Source: Pirellulaceae bacterium (GTDB taxonomy: Bacteria > Planctomycetota > Planctomycetia > Pirellulales > Pirellulaceae). Taken from it: 19,343 nucleotides of DNA. The notes beneath the pieces are model-generated. The model did no database searches. It worked only from the letters and a program-made list of their open reading frames with translations, and had not been told where the DNA came from. Positions 15,284 through 19,343 of the stretch are shown here, piece by piece. Positions within the stretch are counted from its first letter, which is position 1, and each line of letters starts with the position of its first letter. The DNA lies in the NCBI GenBank assembly GCA_013002105.1, contig JABDKS010000198.1:1-19343 (forward strand), read 5' to 3'. Made by a program: the position numbers and the translations under genes.

Positions 15284-15853
15284 TCAGTTTTTTGGGGGCG
15301 ATTTCTTGGCTCCCAGCAGCATCCTCAGATAGCTGCGCGACTCGGCTTGTTGCAATCCCAGTACGGCCGCCAAATCCTGGATTTTTGCCCTGGCGGTCTC
15401 AATGCCCCCCTCTTCGTCCACTATCAGCTCGATTTCCGAGAAAAGCCCGACTTGTTGGACGTCGTCGATCGTGACGACCAGGTCGGCGTGGTTGCCCGGT
15501 AAGCAAAACAAACGTCGCGTTTTTTTGACCATCGCGACCGAGCGAAACCCCAACAGCGACAAGAGCTGTTGCATCTGCAGGCCGTCGGGATCGCCCGGAT
15601 CGAGTCGCCACTCCAATTCGCGTCGTGCCTTGATCGCACCAGGCAGTTTTGTGCCTTTGTAAGTGACCATGGGGACACCGTCGCACAGACGAACGCGGAG
15701 GGCCTCGAGGGTCTCGGCAAAGTCGCGGCAGGGGTGGTTGTAGTAGGTGTCGACATGTTGCTGTGTGGCTTGTTCGACCGCCTGCAATTGTAAAAGCTGT
15801 CGCTCGAGCTGGGTGAGGTTATCGACGTGGAATTTCTGCTCGACTTCAAACAA
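15284..15853 (-). CDS. CYTH-domain protein, class IV adenylate cyclase/thiamine-triphosphatase-like
   Basis: The protein has 189 residues, the normal size for a stand-alone CYTH domain. The hallmark ExExK is EVEQK at residues 3-7. Further charged strand residues line the expected tunnel: R53/R55 in LRVRL, K66 in TYKG, RRELEWR (77-83), KKTRR (110-114), TIDDV (128-132) and EIELI (140-144). Known members act on triphosphates (class IV adenylate cyclase CyaB, thiamine triphosphatase, tripolyphosphatase); the substrate cannot be told from sequence. The first possible start is a TTG at 15853, with AAAGG 8 nt upstream, and it places EVEQK correctly at the N-terminus. No ATG fits. It follows the propeller-like gene by 85 bp with no terminator between, so co-transcription with thiE is likely. 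Confidence 0.88.
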   Translation of the reverse strand: MFEVEQKFHVDNLTQLERQLLQLQAVEQATQQHVDTYYNHPCRDFAETLEALRVRLCDGVPMVTYKGTKLPGAIKARRELEWRLDPGDPDGLQMQQLLSLLGFRSVAMVKKTRRLFCLPGNHADLVVTIDDVQQVGLFSEIELIVDEEGGIETARAKIQDLAAVLGLQQAESRSYLRMLLGAKKSPPKN

Positions 15854-15938
15854 GCGACTGACCTTTTTTCTTTGTCGTGTACTGTGAACTCTTCTGGGGC
15901 GAAACCATCTACTGCGAAATCATCGATTGCTGTCGGAA

Positions 15939-16877
15939 CTATTTTGGCGACTGATTCAGTCGGCCCAGTGGTGATGACTTGCCCTCGCTGGTGATCCAAA
16001 CCTGGTGACTTTGATCGACCGCGACGGCTTCGATTTGTCGCCACTTAGGTAAGTCGATCACTTGGGGTAACGCAGCGAATTGGTTTCGAAGTTCCTGCTG
16101 CGGATCGGAGCGTTTGAATCGGAACGCTTGAAAGTAGTTGACGACCCAGATGTCACCGTTGACCGGGTCAATATCCATTGCCGAAATCATTGGGATCGTC
16201 AGCGTGCTGATTCGTTTGGCAATGACGTTTGTTTTGGATTTGGTTGGTTGGGTTGACGGATCAGGAAGATCGATCGCGTAGACACCGGCTAGGGGCAAAG
16301 CGGATTTGGCGACCAAGACGATTTGTCGATGGACCGTGTCGACCGCGATGGCTTCGCAATCACGGGGCCCATCGCTATAGGTGACCGACAATTCTTGAAC
16401 GTGATCGACATTGACCTGGTCGTTGGGATCGGGTTCATCAAACAAATACAGCGAGATCGATTTTCGTTTGCCAACGTTGTCACCGCAATCGGCCAAGATC
16501 AGCCGTGGCCGCCCGCCGATTGTGTAGGACGCCATGTCTTCCCAATCGTCGGCTTGGAAGTCTGTCAGGCGGCACTCGCCGGTTTTCTTGCCTGTTTGGT
16601 CAAAGGCAAACAGTCTGGCTTTGTCGCCCGAGTCGTTGTGGGTCCACCAGCGATTGGCGCGGGAATTCGAGACGGCTAGACCGCTGCTTTCGATCAAATT
16701 GGGTTCTTGGAGACAGACGACGTTGCGTACGACGTCCGGATTGGTATCGACATCTGGTTTGTCGGCCGCTGCGGTGCAGCCGACCGAGCCGACAAGCAGC
16801 GCCGCAGTCATCCACCGGCCGAGGTGTGGGATGATCTGTCGTTGATCAGTGATCCGATGTCGATTAGCTGCTGACAT
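15939..16877 (-). CDS. Secreted beta-propeller-like protein (NDSGD/DWEDMA type)
   Basis: The protein has 312 residues from the ATG at 16877. This start overlaps the end of thiE by 14 bp (ATGTCAGCAGCTAA), which suggests translational coupling; an ATG at 16811 (residue 23) is an alternative. A hydrophobic stretch ALLVGSVGC near residues 26-34 is a signal peptide, possibly a lipoprotein signal with an atypical lipobox. The mature chain shows THNDSGDKARLFAFD, DDWEDMASY, LILADCGDNVGKRKSISLYLFDEP, DGPRDCEAIAVD, ISAMDIDPVNGDIWVVNY and IEAVAVDQSHQVWITSEG. These are repeating 'D-G-D-I-W-V' type blades as in propeller-like families. The motif set (HNDSGD, EDMA, D-x-GDN) recurs in secreted proteins of unknown function. 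A calcium or sugar-phosphate role is only conjecture. Confidence 0.75.
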   Translation of the reverse strand: MSAANRHRITDQRQIIPHLGRWMTAALLVGSVGCTAAADKPDVDTNPDVVRNVVCLQEPNLIESSGLAVSNSRANRWWTHNDSGDKARLFAFDQTGKKTGECRLTDFQADDWEDMASYTIGGRPRLILADCGDNVGKRKSISLYLFDEPDPNDQVNVDHVQELSVTYSDGPRDCEAIAVDTVHRQIVLVAKSALPLAGVYAIDLPDPSTQPTKSKTNVIAKRISTLTIPMISAMDIDPVNGDIWVVNYFQAFRFKRSDPQQELRNQFAALPQVIDLPKWRQIEAVAVDQSHQVWITSEGKSSPLGRLNQSPK

Positions 16878-17943
16878 GATCGGCGCTGAGTAAATGTTTT
16901 AGTTGTGCGACAGTTGCTGTGGGATCGGCCGCGTCGCGGATCGCTCCGGTCACGGCGATGCGATGAAATCCGGTCGCTCTAACTTGGTCAACATTGTCGG
17001 CGTCGATACCACCGATCGCGAAGGCGGGCAGTGGACGAGATTTGGGCTCGTCGTGGACGGCACGCAAAAAGTCCGTACCGACGTAGTCGTCGAACTGTTT
17101 GGTCGCGCCGGCAAATACGGGTCCGCAACCGATGTAGTCGGCACCAGCGGTGATCGCATCGTGAACTTGTTGTACGTCATGGGTCGAGACACCAATGAGG
17201 CGATTGGGGCCCACAATTTGTCGTGCCGCATTGGCGGGCAGTTCATCCTGTCCCACGTGCACACCGTCGGCATCGGCGGCGGACGCCAAATCGGCGCGAT
17301 CGTTGACGATGAATAAAGTATCGTTTTCTCTTGCGATTTGGGAGCCGACTCTGGATCGCAAGTACAACGTGCGGTCATCGCATTGTCGATCACGCAGTTG
17401 CAAGATGTCGACGCCAGCGTTGCAAAGTGCTTGGACGCTCTGGACGAATGATTGTTCCGACAACCCGGCGTCGATCAAAACGTAAAGTTGTGCCTGGTCG
17501 AGTTTGTCGTGCCGTCGGTTTCGGCTAGACCGTAACTCCAAGGCGGCGCAGAGTTCGTAACAGCGGTAGCGGACCTGTTCGATTCGCTCGCCGGCCGCGG
17601 GTTGGATCGTCTTGCTGTATTCTTCGATTACCCGTAGTGATTGCTGTGTTCGTGCGGCGGCGGCCGCGATCACGCCGCCAAGATCACCGCGACTGCGTTC
17701 GGATTCGACGCTGATGGTGGTCCCCACGTCGCCGGGCGTATCGCGGGCGAGCAGCAAGGATTGTCGGTCCAGCAGGGCGATCGCAGCGGTCAGGTCGTGA
17801 CGAATCGATTTCAGCTGCGCGGTGGTATCAGAATCGTTGAGAACGAATCGCGAGAATTCTTCCAGAGTTCTCAGCCCCTCGCCCGCTCGATTTACGCTGG
17901 CATCAAGAATACGATAGACGGCTTGTAGGGAATCGTCAGACAT
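16864..17943 (-). CDS. thiE: Thiamine phosphate synthase with N-terminal ThiD2 domain
   Basis: The protein has 359 residues and two domains. Residues 1-145 match ThiD2: ASVNRAGEGLRTLEEFSRF (15-33), RDTPGDVGT (67-75) and QSLRVIEEYSK (101-111). ThiD2 is known as a hydroxymethylpyrimidine-phosphate kinase. Residues 150-359 are ThiE, a TIM barrel that joins HMP diphosphate and thiazole phosphate: LQLRDR (181-186), IVNDRADLA (212-220), DGVHVGQDELP (226-236), IGVSTH (250-255), YIGCGPVF (270-277), FAIGGI (308-313) and VTGAI (331-335). The fusion would carry out two consecutive steps of thiamine synthesis in the cytoplasm. The start at 17943 lies 18 bp from the divergent SGNH gene, and a candidate -10 lies inside that gene. 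No TPP riboswitch is visible upstream. It probably heads a unit with the propeller-like and CYTH genes. Confidence 0.95.
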   Translation of the reverse strand: MSDDSLQAVYRILDASVNRAGEGLRTLEEFSRFVLNDSDTTAQLKSIRHDLTAAIALLDRQSLLLARDTPGDVGTTISVESERSRGDLGGVIAAAAARTQQSLRVIEEYSKTIQPAAGERIEQVRYRCYELCAALELRSSRNRRHDKLDQAQLYVLIDAGLSEQSFVQSVQALCNAGVDILQLRDRQCDDRTLYLRSRVGSQIARENDTLFIVNDRADLASAADADGVHVGQDELPANAARQIVGPNRLIGVSTHDVQQVHDAITAGADYIGCGPVFAGATKQFDDYVGTDFLRAVHDEPKSRPLPAFAIGGIDADNVDQVRATGFHRIAVTGAIRDAADPTATVAQLKHLLSADHVSS

Positions 17944-17961
17944 ACAAATCGGGTCGAAGTC

Positions 17962-18777
17962 ATGAAAACGGGTTACAGTATTCTAAGCGTGGTGGCGGTG
18001 ATGGGTCTTCTGTGGGGAGGATCAGCCGAAGTAAAGGGGCAAGATGCCGCCACGAACAAGCCGGAAGTGAAAAAGAAGGTCGACGCACAGCAACGCGCGA
18101 ATGCAAAAACGGGCAGAAACGCGGCAGCGAAGAAACCAGTGCGAAAACCCAATCCCGCGTTTGAGCCGCCGCAGGTGGTCGATGGGCTGCCAAATGTACT
18201 GCTGATCGGCGACTCGATTTCGATCGGTTACATGGTCGCTGCTCGCGAGAAGCTTAAAGGCGTCGCCAATGTTTGGCGTCCGACCACCAATTGCGGCCCG
18301 ACGACCAAAGGGGTCGAGTCGTTGGACAGTTGGCTTGGCGATCGAAAATGGGACGTGATTCACTTTAATTTTGGGTTGCATGATTTGAAATACATGGGTC
18401 CCAACAACGAGAATCTGGCCGACCCGGAATCGGCATCAAGTCATCAGCAAGTACCGATCGATCAGTACGCCGCGAACCTGAAAAAGATTGCCGAGCGTCT
18501 CAAGAAGACCGGCGCAACGGTGATTTGGCGCGAGACGACGCCGGTGCCCAAGGGTGCGAAGGGCCGTGTGGTGGGCGATAGCAAACGTTACAACGAAGCT
18601 GCCGCCAAGGTGATGGAAGAGGTGGGAGGGATTCAGGTCGATCGGATGTATGATTTTGCGATCAAGAACGTCGAGAACTTGCCAGCGAACGTGCATTACA
18701 GCCAGGAGGGTTCCAAGAAACTGGCCGAGCAAGTTGCGCGCAGCGTCAAAGCGGCGATCGAGTCACGAGCGAAGTAG
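17962..18777 (+). CDS. Exported SGNH/GDSL-type hydrolase
   Basis: The protein has 271 residues with a signal peptide (about 1-27, ending KGQ) and a Lys/Ala-rich linker (about 30-68). The SGNH domain starts at VLLIGDSISIGY, with the nucleophile S85 in GDSIS. TTNCGPT (108-114) fits block II. HFNFGLHD (134-141) replaces the usual GxND with GLHD. NVHYSQEG supplies H245, but the usual Asp three residues before it is Ala (sequence PANVH). Known SGNH enzymes remove acyl groups from sugars or lipids; such exported members are common in planctomycetes beside carbohydrate genes, but no such gene is near here. It is divergent from thiE. TACGAT at 17910, 52 nt upstream, may be its -10. Its 3' end is partly duplicated. 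Confidence 0.88.
   Translation: MKTGYSILSVVAVMGLLWGGSAEVKGQDAATNKPEVKKKVDAQQRANAKTGRNAAAKKPVRKPNPAFEPPQVVDGLPNVLLIGDSISIGYMVAAREKLKGVANVWRPTTNCGPTTKGVESLDSWLGDRKWDVIHFNFGLHDLKYMGPNNENLADPESASSHQQVPIDQYAANLKKIAERLKKTGATVIWRETTPVPKGAKGRVVGDSKRYNEAAAKVMEEVGGIQVDRMYDFAIKNVENLPANVHYSQEGSKKLAEQVARSVKAAIESRAK
17980..17985 (-). promoter_or_regulatory. Candidate -10 box TAGAAT of thiE, inside the SGNH gene
   Basis: On the minus strand TAGAAT lies 42 nt before the thiE ATG. It falls in codons 7-8 of the divergent SGNH gene, because only 18 bp separate the two start codons. Confidence 0.35.
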
Positions 18778-18802
18778 TGGTCGAGTCGCGAGAGAGGTAG
18801 TG
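18758..18802. repeat. Imperfect 22-bp tandem duplication over the SGNH stop codon
   Basis: The segment 18758-18779, which contains the TAG stop, is repeated at 18781-18802 with 19 of 22 bases the same (period 23). This looks like a local tandem duplication that has since diverged. Confidence 0.6.
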
Positions 18803-18830
18803 ATTGATTGACGATCGCCCTGTCACCGCC

Positions 18831-18874
18831 GCCCCTGTAGCTCAGTGGATAGAGCACCGCTTTCGTAAAAGCGG
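18831..18874 (+). pseudogene. Truncated tRNA, 5' half only (anticodon CGU-like)
   Basis: GCCCCTGTAGCTCAGTGGAT begins a normal tRNA acceptor strand and D-arm, followed by the anticodon arm CCGCT-ttcgtaaa-AGCGG. With a 7-nt loop the stem fails; with AGCGG as partner the loop is 8 nt. After 18874 there is no variable loop, no GGTTCRA T-arm, and no CAGGGGC to close the acceptor stem before the next tRNA. The apparent anticodon CGT would read ACG (Thr), but the tRNA is broken, so its identity is uncertain. Confidence 0.7.
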
Positions 18875-18929
18875 TTTCAAGTTACAAAGGTTCCCATGGT
18901 CATCGTGAAAGCAGGTTGAAAACGGCAAC

Positions 18930-19003
18930 GCCCACGTAGCTCAGCTGGATAGAGCAGCTCATTCCTAACGAGCAGGTCGCAGGTTCGAATCCTGCCGTGG
19001 GTA
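18930..19003 (+). tRNA. tRNA-Arg (anticodon CCU)
   Basis: A complete 74-nt tRNA. The acceptor stem GCCCACG pairs with CGTGGGT (first pair G-U), with discriminator A at 19003. The anticodon loop TTCCTAA (18962-18968) gives CCT at 18964-18966, reading AGG. The T-arm is GCAGG-TTCGAAT-CCTGC. The anticodon stem GCTCA/CGAGC has one A-C mismatch next to the loop. CCA is not encoded. Confidence 0.95.
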
Positions 19004-19080
19004 CTGGATCGTCGTCGCACGCTCCGCGGGCGATTGTTGGGAATAGGGGCTAAGCGATGGTGGTGTCTCTTGATTGCCGA

Positions 19081-19126
19081 CACGGAGAGTAGGGCGACTG
19101 TGATAGTCGCCGGGCACTCCGTGCCC
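19081..19126. repeat. Compound hairpin element
   Basis: GGCGACT (19093-19099) pairs with AGTCGCC (19105-19111). GGGCAC (19112-19117) pairs with GTGCCC (19121-19126). CACGGAG (19081-19087) can also pair with CTCCGTG (19117-19123), which excludes the second hairpin. A 13-bp imperfect direct repeat (19161-19173, 19174-19186) follows. No gene is seen in 19004-19343. Confidence 0.65.
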
Positions 19127-19343
19127 ATTGCTGGGCGGATCTGATTGAAGCGGGAGTTTTGGCGACCGGATGCGGCGACCGGGTGCGGCGGCTGCTGGTG
19201 ACGAGGATGGGTTGGTAGTAAATACTTCGCCGCGTTCAACGACGAGGAAGTGGTGACAGCTCAGTTTTGATGTTTTTTGGGGTGTTGCGATCACAGCAGA
19301 TTTGACCCGCTGGGACGATGTGTGGGAAACTTAGAGGTCAGGC

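Noticed and set aside
15424..16044. 206-residue minus-strand frame bridging the CYTH and propeller genes
   Set aside because: Ser/Arg-rich shadow of the two clear genes in another frame.
17944..18100. TPP riboswitch upstream of thiE
   Set aside because: No conserved CTGAGA or ACCTGA-type core could be found on the minus strand, and only 18 bp separate the two genes.
18831..18929. Complete second tRNA
   Set aside because: No T-arm, no 3' acceptor strand, and an anticodon arm that pairs only with an 8-nt loop.
1..19343. Mobile element, prophage or defence island
   Set aside because: No transposase, integrase, phage structural gene, restriction enzyme or toxin-antitoxin pair could be recognised on either strand.

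Overview
The window looks like ordinary chromosome of a planctomycete, most likely a Pirellulaceae/Rhodopirellula-type bacterium. The main evidence is the adjacent pair of a PSCyt1-DUF1549-DUF1553 c-type cytochrome protein (4925-7255) and a Tat-exported DUF1501 protein (7448-8836). This pair is amplified in Planctomycetota and rare elsewhere. Supporting evidence is the ThiD2-ThiE fusion, the many small secreted proteins of unknown function, generally weak Shine-Dalgarno sequences, and loosely packed genes on both strands separated by hairpin-rich intergenic repeats. No phage, insertion sequence, integrase, CRISPR array or defence module is visible.

Layout. 0.2-1.5 kb (-): a multi-pass membrane protein. 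1.5-4.8 kb (+): a zinc-ribbon membrane protein, an exported protein with two thioredoxin folds, a block of three 40-bp palindromic repeats, and an M28 metallopeptidase with all its zinc ligands. 4.9-9.7 kb (+): the PSCyt/DUF1553 protein, the DUF1501 protein and a DUF2490 outer-membrane-like protein. 10.0-10.45 kb (-): a small cytochrome c'-like protein. 10.8-11.9 kb: a zincin-like protein (-) divergent from a 74-residue beta-rich protein (+). 12.0 kb: tRNA-Leu(UAA) on the minus strand. 12.1-13.0 kb: a gene-free, repeat- and hairpin-rich stretch. 13.0-14.5 kb (+): a small secreted protein and a small cytoplasmic protein of a planctomycete-type family. 14.6-15.1 kb (-): an exported twin YHS/TRASH-like metal-binding protein with a clear terminator. 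15.3-17.9 kb (-): a probable three-gene unit, thiE (ThiD2-ThiE fusion), a secreted propeller-like protein and a CYTH/class IV adenylate cyclase-like protein. 18.0-18.8 kb (+): an SGNH hydrolase, divergent from thiE with only 18 bp between start codons. 18.8-19.0 kb: a broken tRNA 5' half followed by intact tRNA-Arg(CCU). The last 340 bp hold hairpins only.

How the genes work together. Few strong functional links are visible. The PSCyt/DUF1553 and DUF1501 proteins probably act together in the cell envelope. The thioredoxin protein, the small cytochrome and the YHS protein fit general envelope redox and metal handling. ThiE makes thiamine phosphate, and its two downstream partners have no known link to thiamine. 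A pattern running across the window is a TAGAAT/TACAAT hexamer 42-80 nt upstream of seven start codons, which I read as a shared housekeeping -10 element. I did not find a convincing new multi-gene system. The best leads are the broken tRNA, the zincin/beta-protein divergent pair with an antisense membrane mini-ORF, the structured gap next to tRNA-Leu, the YHS operator-like site, and the SGNH protein lacking the usual catalytic Asp position.
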